Below are positions 8,173 through 16,616 of a stretch of 64,000 nt of DNA, piece by piece. Positions within the stretch are counted from its first letter, which is position 1. Each line of letters opens with the position of its first letter. Below the pieces are notes generated by a model. The model was not told the origin of the DNA and did no database searches. It saw only the letters and a program-made list of their open reading frames with translations. Both the position numbers and the translations under genes were made by a program. The DNA comes from JAUQQI01 sp040289115 (GTDB lineage Bacteria > Chloroflexota > Dehalococcoidia > JAUQQI01). The DNA is taken from NCBI GenBank assembly GCA_040289115.1, contig PSKS01000001.1:1-64000 (forward strand). The letters run 5' to 3'.

Positions 8173-8462
8173 GGTTCTGTCCCAGAGGTGGTGGGAGGAA
8201 TTTAAAGCCTTGGGTCCCCCGCTCAAAGGACCAGAATTTGCAAGACTTTAGTCTCGCAAATGCCAATCGCCCGCACGGTCGGTTAAGATGACCTGGGCCC
8301 CATAAGCCCTAATGGGGGGTTCGAGCCAGGCCACCGGGGCCCAGGGGCTTCCCTGCACCCAGGTCCACCGCCACCGGCTGCGGAGCCTAGTCCTCGGGAA
8401 AGCTTCCAGCTGCCCAAGCATAAGCCGGGCGCCTGCCCGCCCACTACCTCCGGGACAGAACC
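8173..8462. repeat. 290-bp element bounded by 23-bp inverted repeats
   Basis: The gene-free stretch 8037-8622 contains GGTTCTGTCCCAGAGGTGGT at 8173 (23 bp in all, to 8195), and its inverted copy at 8440-8462 with two differences. Inside are further hairpins, notably 8236-8261. No convincing reading frame lies inside, and no target-site duplication was found just outside. It could be a MITE or other insertion-sequence remnant, or a structured RNA whose ends pair. No conserved signature of RNase P, SRP, tmRNA or 6S RNA could be confirmed by eye. No rimP gene is found here although rimP usually precedes nusA. Confidence 0.5.
8236..8261. repeat. Hairpin inside the 290-bp element
   Basis: Twelve-base arms 8236-8247 (ATTTGCAAGACT) and 8250-8261 (AGTCTCGCAAAT) pair with one A-C mismatch around a very short loop. 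The arms are much richer in A+T than the surroundings. There is no T-run after it, so it is not a classical terminator on either strand. Confidence 0.5.
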
Positions 8463-8477
8463 TAGGTGTGCGGGCGC

Positions 8478-8507
8478 TTGTATTTGGGGAAACGACGGTG
8501 ATATACT
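8478..8507 (+). promoter_or_regulatory. Candidate promoter for the nusA operon
   Basis: TATACT at 8502-8507 matches five of six -10 positions. A TTG at 8478 starts a poor -35 (TTGTAT) 18 bases upstream. The site lies just outside the inverted-repeat element and about 115 bases before the nusA start. The -35 is weak, so this is tentative. Confidence 0.3.
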
Positions 8508-8622
8508 TCGAATAGGGTCCTTAACCCAACGCACAAGCAGACTCGTTGACACTGGGGCGGTCCGGCTGGACGGCCCCAATTTTGTGACGGAGTGTTTTGC
8601 ACCCAAGGAGGGGCTTGGGAGA

Positions 8623-10062
8623 ATGCTTGCACGAACAGAATTCGCCAGGGCTTTAACCCAGCTGGCAACCGAAAAGAACCTGCCGCTCGAGGTCGTGGTG
8701 GACTTGCTTAAGCGGGGCATCGTCACCGCCTTCAAGCGGGAGCTTGGCACCCCCAATGTCCGGGCCGAAATTTCGGTTTCGGCCGGAACCATTCGGGTTT
8801 ACGTGGCCAAAACCGTCGTCGAAAAGGTTGAGGACCCGCGCACCCAGCTAAGCCTGGCGGAGGCCCGCCGCATCAAGCCCGACGTTAAGGTGGGCCAGAC
8901 CATCGAAGTCGAGGTTCCCCAGGACTCTGTCGGCCGCATCGCCGCCCAGACGGCCCGGCAGGTTTTCCTCCAGGGCATCAAGGAGGCCGAGCGGGAGGAT
9001 ATCTACCGCAACTACCTGGACCAGGTCGGCGAGATCGTCACCGGCATCGTCCAGCGGGTAGACTCCAAGCAGGTAACCCTCGACCTGGGTAAGGTCGAGG
9101 CGGTCCTGCCGGCCTCGGACCAGATTCCCGGCGAGGTTTACCGGCCCGGCCAGCGGCTTAAGGCCTTGCTCCTGGAGGTGCGTAAGACCCCGAAGGGCCC
9201 CCAGCTCATCGTCTCCCGCACTCACAAAGACTTCCTTAAGCGCCTTCTGGAGCTGGAGGTTCCCGAGATTTACAACGGCATCGTCGAGATTAAGGCCATC
9301 GCCCGGGAGCCCGGCTCCCGCAGCAAGGTAGCCGTCTGGTCCCGGCAGCCGGGGGTCGATGCCCGGGGCGCCTGTATCGGCCTCCGGGGCGTCCGGATCC
9401 AGAACATCGTAAACGAACTTAACGGGGAAAAGATCGACATCGTCCTCTGGAACCCCGACCCGGCCATCTTTGTCGCCGAGGCGCTCAGCCCGGCCCAGGT
9501 GCTTTCGGTGGAGATCAACGAAGCCGAAAAGACCGCAACCGTCATCGTCCCAGACCGCCAGCTCTCCCTGGCCATCGGCAAGGAGGGGCAGAATGCCCGC
9601 CTGGCCGCCCGCCTCACTGGCTGGCGGATAGACATCAAGGCGGCGTCGGTTGCCCGGGCCGAGCGCCTGGTGAAGGAGGCCGAGGCGGCCGCGGCCACTC
9701 AGGTGGCGGTGGAGGTGGCCCCGCCCGCCCCTGAGCCGGCGCCGGTGCCCGAGGTTACCCCCGAGCCTGAGGTCGTTCCGGAGCCTGAGCCGGTGGTGGC
9801 GGCCGAGATGGCGGCAGCCCCAGCCGCTGAGGAAGCGGCCCCTGAACCGGTGGCCGTGGCCCCAGAGCCTGTCCTGGAGCCGCCCCGGGTCCTGCGTTTT
9901 GCCGAGGACCTGCAGATCTCCCGGGAGCTCGACGTGAAAAGGAAGAAAGGTGAAGAAGAGCGGGCACCTCCGGGCAAGCCCAAGAAGGCCAAGCGGCCCC
10001 GGGTAACCGTCGAGCTCGAAGAGGAGGAAGCGTACGAAGAGCTTCTGAGGCGGATCCGATGA
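8623..10062 (+). CDS. nusA: Transcription termination/antitermination factor NusA
   Basis: 479 residues. The N-terminal polymerase-binding domain (1-130) is followed by an S1 domain (about 135-200, GEIVTGIVQRVDSKQVTLDLG), KH1 (about 245-275, GACIGLRGVRIQNIVNEL) and KH2 (about 312-342, LAIGKEGQNARLAARLTGW). A low-complexity tail from about 345 is rich in Pro, Glu, Ala and Val (repeated PEP-type units) and ends in a basic then acidic patch. NusA binds RNA polymerase and controls pausing and termination. The start at ATG 8623 begins MLARTEFARALTQLA, which matches the family; AAGGAGGGG lies about nine bases upstream. The frame is open from 8584. First gene of the translation operon; it overlaps ylxR by four bases. 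Confidence 0.95.
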   Translation: MLARTEFARALTQLATEKNLPLEVVVDLLKRGIVTAFKRELGTPNVRAEISVSAGTIRVYVAKTVVEKVEDPRTQLSLAEARRIKPDVKVGQTIEVEVPQDSVGRIAAQTARQVFLQGIKEAEREDIYRNYLDQVGEIVTGIVQRVDSKQVTLDLGKVEAVLPASDQIPGEVYRPGQRLKALLLEVRKTPKGPQLIVSRTHKDFLKRLLELEVPEIYNGIVEIKAIAREPGSRSKVAVWSRQPGVDARGACIGLRGVRIQNIVNELNGEKIDIVLWNPDPAIFVAEALSPAQVLSVEINEAEKTATVIVPDRQLSLAIGKEGQNARLAARLTGWRIDIKAASVARAERLVKEAEAAAATQVAVEVAPPAPEPAPVPEVTPEPEVVPEPEPVVAAEMAAAPAAEEAAPEPVAVAPEPVLEPPRVLRFAEDLQISRELDVKRKKGEEERAPPGKPKKAKRPRVTVELEEEEAYEELLRRIR

Positions 10063-10376
10063 CCAAGGGTGGACCCCGACCTAAGCATGTGCCAATGCGG
10101 ACCTGCGTGGCCTGCCGAACCACGCAGCCCAAACGACAGCTTATTCGCATCGTCCGCACGCTGGCCGGACCGGTGGAGGTAGACCCGACCGGCAAGAAGA
10201 ACGGCCGGGGCGCCTACCTCTGCCCCCGCCGGGCCTGCTGGGACCGGGCCCTCAGATCCAACGTCCTAGACATTGCCCTTCGAACGACCCTCAGTCCGGA
10301 AGACCGGGCCCGGCTGACCGCGTTCGCCAAAACCGTGGGCGAACCGGCCGCCCCGGCGGCATCCGCCGGCCCATAG
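10059..10376 (+). CDS. rnpM: YlxR/RnpM family RNA-binding protein
   Basis: 105 residues. The conserved YlxR (DUF448) core is plain: MRTCVACRTTQPKRQLIRIVR, with the CVAC pair, then GRGAYLCPRRACWDRAL. In Bacillus this protein modulates RNase P and was renamed RnpM. The ATG overlaps the nusA stop (ATGA), and infB follows 15 bases later. This nusA-ylxR-infB order is standard in many phyla. Confidence 0.93.
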   Translation: MTKGGPRPKHVPMRTCVACRTTQPKRQLIRIVRTLAGPVEVDPTGKKNGRGAYLCPRRACWDRALRSNVLDIALRTTLSPEDRARLTAFAKTVGEPAAPAASAGP

Positions 10377-10391
10377 CCAAGGAGCGCACAG

Positions 10392-12188
10392 ATGGAGTCC
10401 CATGTCGCCGAAACCAGAACCGTCGAGATTCCTCCGGTAATCACGGTGGCCGAGCTTGCCGACCTTATCGGCGCAAGTCCCATCGAGGTTATAAAGGAGC
10501 TGATGAAGCAGGGGGTCTTCGCCACCATAAACCAGGCCATCGACTACGAGGTGGCCGCCCGGGTCGGCCCCCGTTTCGGGCTCACCATCAAGCTTAAACG
10601 ACCCGAGCCGACGGTTCAGCTCATCACCGACTACGCCAGCTTCAAACAGATGCTGGCCCAGGAGGACCCGGCCAAGCTCAGGCCCCGGCCGCCGGTGGTC
10701 ACCGTGATGGGCCACGTGGACCACGGCAAGACCACCCTGCTAGACCGGATTCGCCGGACCCGGGTGGCCGAGCAGGAGGCGGGGGGCATCACCCAGCACA
10801 TCGGCGCCTATCAGGTGGAAGTTAACGGCCAGAAGATCACCTTTATCGATACCCCGGGCCATGAGGCCTTCACGGCCATGCGGGCCCGCGGGGCCCAGGT
10901 TACCGATATCGTCGTCCTGGTCGTGGCCGCCGATGACGGGGTTATGCCCCAGACGGTGGAGGCGGTAAACCACGCCCGGGCCGCCGGCGTCCCCATCGTG
11001 GTGGCCATCAACAAAATCGACCGGCCCGATGCCAACATCGAGCGGGTCAAGCAGCAGCTTGCTGAGCTTGGCCTCATCCCCGAAGAGTGGGGCGGCGATA
11101 CCATAACCGTCCCCATCTCAGCCCGTACCGGCGAGGGGGTAGACCTGCTTTTGGAGAATATCCTAATTCTGGCCGAAATCCTGGAGCTTAAGGCCAACCC
11201 CGACCGTCCCGCCGTTGGCACCATTATCGAGGCCCGCTTGGACAAAAATCGGGGGCCGGTGGGCACCGTCCTGGTTCAGAATGGGACCCTGCGGGTTGGC
11301 GACATCTTCGTGGCCGGGGAAACCTGGGGCAAGGTGAAGGCCATGGTCGACGACCGGGGTCGGCGGCTGCGGGAGGCCGGGCCTTCAACCCCGGCCGAGG
11401 TGCTGGGCTTCGAGAGTGTGCCGGTGGTGGGGGATATCCTGCAGGTGGTCGAGGATGAAGACCAGGCCCGAAGGATCGCCGAGGAACGGCAGGAAGCCCG
11501 CCGCGCCGAACGGGAGGCCATCGCCGCCCGGGCCATCACCCTCGAGGCAGTGGCCCGCCAGGCCCAGGCCGGTAAGCCCACCGAACTGCTGGTAGTCCTT
11601 AAGGCCGACGTCCAGGGAAGCGTTGAGGCGGTTCGGACGGCCCTCGAGCGGCTCAACGAGAAGTATGAGACCCGGATCCGGATAATCCACGCCGCCAGCG
11701 GCACCATCACCGAATCGGACGTGCTTCTGGCCGCCGCCTCTGGGGCCATCATTGTCGGCTTTAACACCCGCCTCGAGCCCGGCGCCCGGGCTCTGGCCGA
11801 GGCCGAGGGCGTGGAAATCCGCCAGTATAACATCATTTACCACCTGATTGAGGATGTTGAGAAGGCCCTGGCTGGCCTGCGCCAGCCCGTCTACCGGGAA
11901 GTGGTCTACGGCCGGGCCGAGGTCCGCCAGGTCTTCCTCATCGGCCGGACCGGCCAGCAGGTGGCCGGCTGTTACGTGCTCGAGGGCAAGGTTACTCGGG
12001 GCCAACGGGTTCGGATCCTCCGGGAGGGCAAGGTGATCTTCGACGGCCGGGTCACCAGCCTGCGCCGGTTCAAGGAGGACGTTCGGGAGGTGGCCGCCGG
12101 CTTCGAGTGCGGCGTCGGCATCGAAGGCTTTAACGAGTTCCGGCCCGGCGATATCCTCGAAGTTTACGGTCAGGAAGTCGTCGCCTGA
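10392..12188 (+). CDS. infB: Translation initiation factor IF-2 (short form)
   Basis: 598 residues, short for IF-2 because the long N-terminal extension is missing. It starts with a single IF2_N-type domain (VITVAELADLIGASPIEVIKELM, about 17-40). The GTPase domain follows: G1 GHVDHGKTT (107-115), G3 DTPGHEAF and G4 NKID. Domains II to IV follow, including PTELLVVLKADVQGSVEA. IF-2 recruits initiator tRNA to the 30S subunit and promotes joining. ATG 10392 has AAGGAG upstream. It belongs to the nusA-ylxR-infB-rbfA-truB block. Confidence 0.97.
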   Translation: MESHVAETRTVEIPPVITVAELADLIGASPIEVIKELMKQGVFATINQAIDYEVAARVGPRFGLTIKLKRPEPTVQLITDYASFKQMLAQEDPAKLRPRPPVVTVMGHVDHGKTTLLDRIRRTRVAEQEAGGITQHIGAYQVEVNGQKITFIDTPGHEAFTAMRARGAQVTDIVVLVVAADDGVMPQTVEAVNHARAAGVPIVVAINKIDRPDANIERVKQQLAELGLIPEEWGGDTITVPISARTGEGVDLLLENILILAEILELKANPDRPAVGTIIEARLDKNRGPVGTVLVQNGTLRVGDIFVAGETWGKVKAMVDDRGRRLREAGPSTPAEVLGFESVPVVGDILQVVEDEDQARRIAEERQEARRAEREAIAARAITLEAVARQAQAGKPTELLVVLKADVQGSVEAVRTALERLNEKYETRIRIIHAASGTITESDVLLAAASGAIIVGFNTRLEPGARALAEAEGVEIRQYNIIYHLIEDVEKALAGLRQPVYREVVYGRAEVRQVFLIGRTGQQVAGCYVLEGKVTRGQRVRILREGKVIFDGRVTSLRRFKEDVREVAAGFECGVGIEGFNEFRPGDILEVYGQEVVA

Positions 12189-12225
12189 GGCCGGGGCCGT
12201 CCCACCGGCCCTTTAGGAGGTTGCC

Positions 12226-12606
12226 ATGAGCCGCAGGCTCGACCGCGTCAATCACCTGCTCCAGCAGGAGATCGCCGAGCTGTTGACCCGGGAGCTTAAG
12301 GACCCTCGGCTCGGGGTTATGGTGAGCATTACCGGCGTCGAAACATCGCCCGACCTCCGGACGGCGAAGGTTTTCGTGAGCATCTACGGCTCCGAAGCCG
12401 AAAGCGAAAAGGCCCTGGAAGCCCTGCGGGGGGCGGCGGGGTTTTTGCGCCGGGAGCTTTCGGCCCGCCTCCGGATGAAGCAGGTCCCGGCCCTTATCTT
12501 CGAGCGGGACCGCTCCATCGAACGGGGCGCCCGGATCGCCCAGCTGCTCCGGGAGGTCGCCGCCGAGCGGAAGGCCCGGTCCGAGGCCGAACCAGCCGAG
12601 TCTTAG
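12226..12606 (+). CDS. rbfA: Ribosome-binding factor A
   Basis: 126 residues, the usual RbfA length. RbfA binds pre-30S subunits and aids 16S rRNA 5'-end maturation. Visible family features are RRLDRVNHLLQQEIAELL at the N-terminus, KDPRLGVMVSITGVETSPDL, AKVFVSIYG and the basic-acidic C-terminus ERDRSIERGARIAQLLREV. A strong TTAGGAGG ribosome binding site precedes ATG 12226. It lies between infB and truB as in most bacteria. Confidence 0.95.
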   Translation: MSRRLDRVNHLLQQEIAELLTRELKDPRLGVMVSITGVETSPDLRTAKVFVSIYGSEAESEKALEALRGAAGFLRRELSARLRMKQVPALIFERDRSIERGARIAQLLREVAAERKARSEAEPAES

Positions 12607-12610
12607 GCCC

Positions 12611-13528
12611 TTGGGCTGGAACGGAATCTTCAACATCAACAAACCCTCGGGCTTTACCTCGGCCCGGGTCGTGAGCCTTGTCCGGAAGCTGACCGGGGCC
12701 CGGCGGGTCGGCCACGCCGGAACCCTCGACCCCCTCGCCAGCGGGGTTTTGCCCATCTGCGTGGGTCCGGCCACCCGGGTAATCGAATATATCTTGGAAC
12801 AGCCCAAGGTTTACCGGGCCGAGGTCAACCTCGGAGTAACCACCGACACCGACGACGCCGAGGGTCGGGTCATTGCCACCCGGCCCCTCACAGGTATCGA
12901 CGAGGCCAAGGTCCGGGCAGTCCTGGCCGAGTTCGTCGGCCAAATTCGCCAGCGACCTCCGGCCTATTCGGCCGTGAAGGTGGGGGGGCGGCGGGCCTAC
13001 GAGCTTTCCCGCCGGGGGGTGCCCGTGGAGGTCGAAGCCCGGGAGGTGGTTGTTTACCGGCTCTCCCTCCTGCAGTTTGAGCCCCCCAAGCTCACCGTCG
13101 AGGCCGAGGTCGGCCGGGGCACCTATATCCGGGCGCTGGCCCGGGACATCGGCGAACGGCTGGGCTGCGGGGCCCACCTCGCGGGGCTCGTGCGGCTTCG
13201 GGTTGGGCCTTTCCGGCTCGAGGACGCGGTGGACTTGGAAACGTTCAAGGAGCTGGCAGGTGCCGGTCAGGCTTCTGAAATCCTCTATCCCGCAGATGAG
13301 CCGCTGCTTGGGTGGCCGGCCGCAATCCTCGCCCCCGAGACGGCCCGGCGAGTAAGAAGCGGCCAGGCCCTGCCCTTCCGCGGGGAGCTTGCTGATGGTC
13401 AGCGAGTTCGGGCCTATACTGCCGCCGGCAGTTTCCTGGGGGTCTTAAAATTTGACCGGTCCCGGCGGGTCCTCCGACCGGAAAAGATTTTGGAGTTAGA
13501 AGATGCACCTCATCGGCGAGAAAGTTGA
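12611..13528 (+). CDS. truB: tRNA pseudouridine-55 synthase
   Basis: 305 residues. TruB isomerises U55 in the T-loop of tRNAs. The N-terminus WNGIFNINKPSGFTSARVV and the catalytic motif GHAGTLDPLASGVLP with D40 are diagnostic; RPPAYSAVKVGGRRAYELSR is the second TruB signature, and a C-terminal PUA-like part follows (about 235-295). The start must be the TTG at 12611, since no ATG or GTG gives the family N-terminus and rbfA ends only four bases before. No strong ribosome binding site is seen, so coupling to rbfA is likely. Its end overlaps ribF by 26 bases. Confidence 0.95.
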   Translation: MGWNGIFNINKPSGFTSARVVSLVRKLTGARRVGHAGTLDPLASGVLPICVGPATRVIEYILEQPKVYRAEVNLGVTTDTDDAEGRVIATRPLTGIDEAKVRAVLAEFVGQIRQRPPAYSAVKVGGRRAYELSRRGVPVEVEAREVVVYRLSLLQFEPPKLTVEAEVGRGTYIRALARDIGERLGCGAHLAGLVRLRVGPFRLEDAVDLETFKELAGAGQASEILYPADEPLLGWPAAILAPETARRVRSGQALPFRGELADGQRVRAYTAAGSFLGVLKFDRSRRVLRPEKILELEDAPHRRES

Positions 13529-14486
13529 GCGCCTGGCCGAGGAGCTGGCCGAACTGCGGCCGGCCTCGGAAACGGTGGTAACAATCGGCGTCTTCGACGG
13601 GGTGCACCTGGGCCACCAGTTAGTGGTTCGGCGCACGGTGGAACGGGCCCGGGATACTGGGCGGGCACCGGTGGGCATAACCTTTTACCCCCACCCCCTT
13701 AAAATCCACCGGCCCGAGGCCGCCCCAAAGCTTATAATCCCCTTCGCCGAACGGGTCCGTCTCCTCGAATCCCTGGGCCTGGCCCGGGTAATACCCATGG
13801 CGTACACCCCCGAATTGGCCCGCCTCAGCGCGGCCGAGTATATGGGGGTGCTAGTGGGAGCCTTGGGCCTTCGGGAGCTGGTGGTGGGGCCCGATTTTAC
13901 CGTCGGCCGCAACCGGGAAGGGAACGTGGCCGTCCTTACCGAGCTGGCGTCCGCGCTGGGCTATACCCTCACGGTGGTGGAGTTGGTGGTCCTTGGTAGC
14001 CGGGTGAGTAGTTCGGCTATCCGGGCCCTGATTGCGGCCGGGGAAGTGGCGTCGGCCGCCGCCCTCCTAGGCCGGCCCGTGGCCGTCTGGGGTCGGGTGG
14101 TGGCCGGCGAGGGCCGGGGACGGGAGCTCGGGTTCCCCACGGCCAACCTCCTTACGGACCCGGATGTACTGCTACCGGCCGACGGCGTCTATGCCGCCTG
14201 GGCCGAAGTCGGGCCGGCTCGGTACCCGGCCGCCGTCAGCATCGGGGTCCGGCCCACCTTTGGCCCCGGACCCCGCACCGTCGAGGCTTACCTGCTAGAT
14301 TTCCAGGGCAACATCTACGGCGAAGATGTTAAATTAGAGCTGGTAAAGCGGCTACGGCCGGAGCTTAGCTTTAAGACCGTGGCCGAGCTTGTAATTCAGA
14401 TGGAACGGGATGTCGAGGAGGTGCGTCAGCTTTTAACCCAACGGGTGACTGCCCATGACAGCCCCAACCCGAATCCTTCCGCCTGA
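13503..14486 (+). CDS. ribF: Bifunctional riboflavin kinase/FAD synthetase
   Basis: 327 residues. The N-terminal FAD synthetase domain has TIGVFDGVHLGHQ (about 27-39) and VVGPDFTVGRNREGN. The S-R-V-S-S-S-A-I-R segment near residue 165 corresponds to the second nucleotidyltransferase motif. The C-terminal riboflavin kinase domain starts around 180 with RVVAGEGRGRELGFPTANL and includes VSIGVRPTFG and the Glu of TVEAYLLDF. It makes FMN then FAD from riboflavin. The start ATG 13503 lies inside the truB end (26-base overlap) and the stop lies inside tyrS (32-base overlap), so all three are translationally linked. Confidence 0.95.
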   Translation: MHLIGEKVERLAEELAELRPASETVVTIGVFDGVHLGHQLVVRRTVERARDTGRAPVGITFYPHPLKIHRPEAAPKLIIPFAERVRLLESLGLARVIPMAYTPELARLSAAEYMGVLVGALGLRELVVGPDFTVGRNREGNVAVLTELASALGYTLTVVELVVLGSRVSSSAIRALIAAGEVASAAALLGRPVAVWGRVVAGEGRGRELGFPTANLLTDPDVLLPADGVYAAWAEVGPARYPAAVSIGVRPTFGPGPRTVEAYLLDFQGNIYGEDVKLELVKRLRPELSFKTVAELVIQMERDVEEVRQLLTQRVTAHDSPNPNPSA

Positions 14487-15672
14487 CCTCCACCGACTGC
14501 TCCGCCGGGCGGTGGCCGAGATTATCGTGGAAGAAGAGCTTATTAAACTGCTGGCGTCGGGCGAAACCCTCCGGCTCAAATTGGGGTTCGACCCGAGCCG
14601 GCCCGACCTCCACCTGGGTCACGCCGTCGTCTTGCGCAAACTGCGCCAGTTCCAGGAGCTGGGTCACCTGGCCATCCTCATTGTCGGCGACTGGACGGCC
14701 CAGATCGGCGACCCCAGCGGCCAGTCGGTGACCCGGCCGATGCTGAGTGCCGAGGAGGTAAAGGCCAACGCCCAGACTTACCTGCGTCAGTTTTACAAAA
14801 TCGTTGACCCGGCCCGGACCGAGATCGTCTGGCAAAGCACCTGGTACGACCGATTCACCCTTAAGGACGTCATCAGCCTAACCTCTAGGTTCACCGTAGC
14901 CCAGTTCCTGGCCCGGGAAGATTTTGCCCGCCGCTTTGCCGAGCGCCGGCCTATCGCGCTGACCGAACTGCTTTATCCCCTCCTTCAGGCCTACGATTCG
15001 GTAGCCATCCGGGCAGACGTGGAATTCGGGGGTATCGACCAGAAGTTCAACATCCTGGTGGGGCGGGAGCTCCAGAGCATGCTGGGAATGCGGCCCCAGC
15101 AGGCGTTTCTCACCCCAATCCTGCGGGGAACCGACGGCGTCCAGAAGATGAGCAAGAGCCTGAACAACTACATCGCCTTCGAGGATCCCCCTGACGAGAT
15201 GTTCGGCAAAATTATGTCCATCCCCGACGAACTCATTGCGGAGTACTTCGAACTGCTCACCGACATACCCGATGCGGAGCTGGCCGTTATCCGGGAGCAG
15301 GTCGAGACCAAATCGGTCAACCCGATGCTCCTTAAGAAGCGGTTGGGCATCGAAATCGTCAAACAGTTCCACAGCGAGGATGCGGCCCTGGCCGCGGCCG
15401 AAAACTTCGAACGGGTCCATCAGCGGCGGGAGCTGCCCGAGGTGATCCCGGAGGTGCGGCTGGGGGCCGAGTGGTTTGCGGGGCCGGTCTGGCCGGCCGA
15501 CCTGCTTTATGCCGCCGGCCTGGTACCAACCAAAAAGCAGGCGAGACGCCTCCTGGTACAGGGCGGGGTCCGGGTGGATGGCCGGCAGGTTCCCGACGAA
15601 CCCCTTAAGGTTGAACCAGGGGTCGTGGTCCAGGTCGGCCGCCGAAAGTTTGCCCGGTTGGTGCAGGGTTGA
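14455..15672 (+). CDS. tyrS: Tyrosyl-tRNA synthetase
   Basis: 405 residues. Class I synthetase signatures are DLHLGHAVVL (HIGH motif, H53-x-x-H56) and KMSKSLNNYI (KMSKS). WTAQIGDPSGQS and ELLYPLLQAYDSVAIRADVEFGG are typical of the TyrRS group with the TyrZ-like KMSKS form. A C-terminal S4 RNA-binding domain (about 345-400) includes PTKKQARRLLVQGGVRVDG. The ATG at 14455 is inside the end of ribF. The gene ends against the sppA start (TTGA overlap). Confidence 0.96.
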   Translation: MTAPTRILPPDLHRLLRRAVAEIIVEEELIKLLASGETLRLKLGFDPSRPDLHLGHAVVLRKLRQFQELGHLAILIVGDWTAQIGDPSGQSVTRPMLSAEEVKANAQTYLRQFYKIVDPARTEIVWQSTWYDRFTLKDVISLTSRFTVAQFLAREDFARRFAERRPIALTELLYPLLQAYDSVAIRADVEFGGIDQKFNILVGRELQSMLGMRPQQAFLTPILRGTDGVQKMSKSLNNYIAFEDPPDEMFGKIMSIPDELIAEYFELLTDIPDAELAVIREQVETKSVNPMLLKKRLGIEIVKQFHSEDAALAAAENFERVHQRRELPEVIPEVRLGAEWFAGPVWPADLLYAAGLVPTKKQARRLLVQGGVRVDGRQVPDEPLKVEPGVVVQVGRRKFARLVQG

Positions 15673-16613
15673 CCGTAAGGCGCGGTTGCTTGTGGGTCGT
15701 TATAATTCTGATTGCCCTCATTGCCCTGGCTGGGGCCTTCGTCCTGGGCCTGCTGGTTGGGGCTGCCCTTAGCGGCAACCTCCTCTGGTTTCCCAGCACC
15801 GTGGCGGTCCTAGAGGTCAACAGCACCATCCAGTCTGGTGAGCAGACTGGGCTATTCAGCTCAGGCACCTTCAGCCGCACCTTCATCTCCCAGCTTGACC
15901 GGGCCCGGCGCCAGCCCCGGGTTCGGGCCATCCTTATAAGGGTGAATAGCCCGGGCGGGAATGCGGTCGCCAGCGACGAAATCTACCGGGAGATTCGGCG
16001 GACCCGCCAGGAGTTCCATAAGCCGGTGGTCGTCTACATGGAGTCCCTGGCCGCCTCCGGAGGCTACTACATTTCGGCCGCCGCCGACCGCATTGTCGCC
16101 AACCCCAACACCTTAACCGGCAGCATCGGCGTCATCACCGTAATTCCCACCTACGACGAACTGCTCAACAAGATTGGGGTAAAGGTTTACGTTTTCCGCA
16201 GCGGCGCCTTTAAAGACACTACCAGTGGCATCCGACCCCTCCGCCCCGAAGAGGAGGCCCTGATGCAGGAGCTGGTAAACCAGGCCTACCAGCGGTTCGT
16301 GGACGTGGTGGCCGAGGGCCGCAACCTGCCCCGGGACCGGGTGCTACAGTTCGCCGATGGCCGGGTCCTGACGGGAACCCAGGCCCAGGGCTTGGGCCTG
16401 GTGGACGAACTTGGCGACTACCATCGGGCAATCCAGCTTGCGGCCGAACTGGCCGGCATTCGGGGGGAGCCCAGGCTGGAAAACTTCAGCCGTCGGGGCG
16501 GCCTCAGCGGTCTGCTGGGAAGCTTTGGGGTCGTCGGGCCGGCCGGAGTGGCCGGGTCAATTTTAGGCGTTGAAAACGGCGTATCTTTAATGTATCTTTA
16601 TACTGGTTTTTAA
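15669..16613 (+). CDS. sppA: Signal peptide peptidase SppA, short form
   Basis: 314 residues, the short single-domain form found in Bacillus. SppA cleaves leftover signal peptides in the membrane. A membrane anchor spans about residues 8-33, with NSPGG at 93-97. The catalytic Ser is S130 in SLAASGGYYIS, and the Lys is K182 in GAFKDTTS. The start is the TTG at 15669, which overlaps the tyrS stop; no other start keeps the anchor intact. It is placed between translation genes and the cytidylate-kinase-like gene with only short gaps, so it belongs to the same transcript. Confidence 0.92.
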   Translation: MTVRRGCLWVVIILIALIALAGAFVLGLLVGAALSGNLLWFPSTVAVLEVNSTIQSGEQTGLFSSGTFSRTFISQLDRARRQPRVRAILIRVNSPGGNAVASDEIYREIRRTRQEFHKPVVVYMESLAASGGYYISAAADRIVANPNTLTGSIGVITVIPTYDELLNKIGVKVYVFRSGAFKDTTSGIRPLRPEEEALMQELVNQAYQRFVDVVAEGRNLPRDRVLQFADGRVLTGTQAQGLGLVDELGDYHRAIQLAAELAGIRGEPRLENFSRRGGLSGLLGSFGVVGPAGVAGSILGVENGVSLMYLYTGF

Positions 16614-16616
16614 ACC

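Noticed and set aside
8058..8291. 77-codon frame in the gap before nusA
   Set aside because: No start context or domain; it crosses the inverted-repeat element.
8320..8335. GGGGGTTCGAGCC sequence that resembles a tRNA T-arm
   Set aside because: The five-base stem needed on either side does not pair, and no acceptor or anticodon arms are found.
8382..8395. Minus-strand GAGGACTAGGCTCC recalling the RNase P RNA GAGGAAAGUCCGGGC region
   Set aside because: Only a partial match, with no ACAGAA...GGCUUA partner in the right place; not enough to call an RNA gene.
8546..8551. TTGACA before nusA as a -35 element
   Set aside because: There is no -10-like hexamer 15-19 bases downstream, where the sequence is all G and C.
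8283..8792. 169-codon minus-strand frame overlapping the nusA start
   Set aside because: Half of it is antisense to the conserved nusA N-terminus, and it lacks any motif, so it is not a gene and is not rimP.
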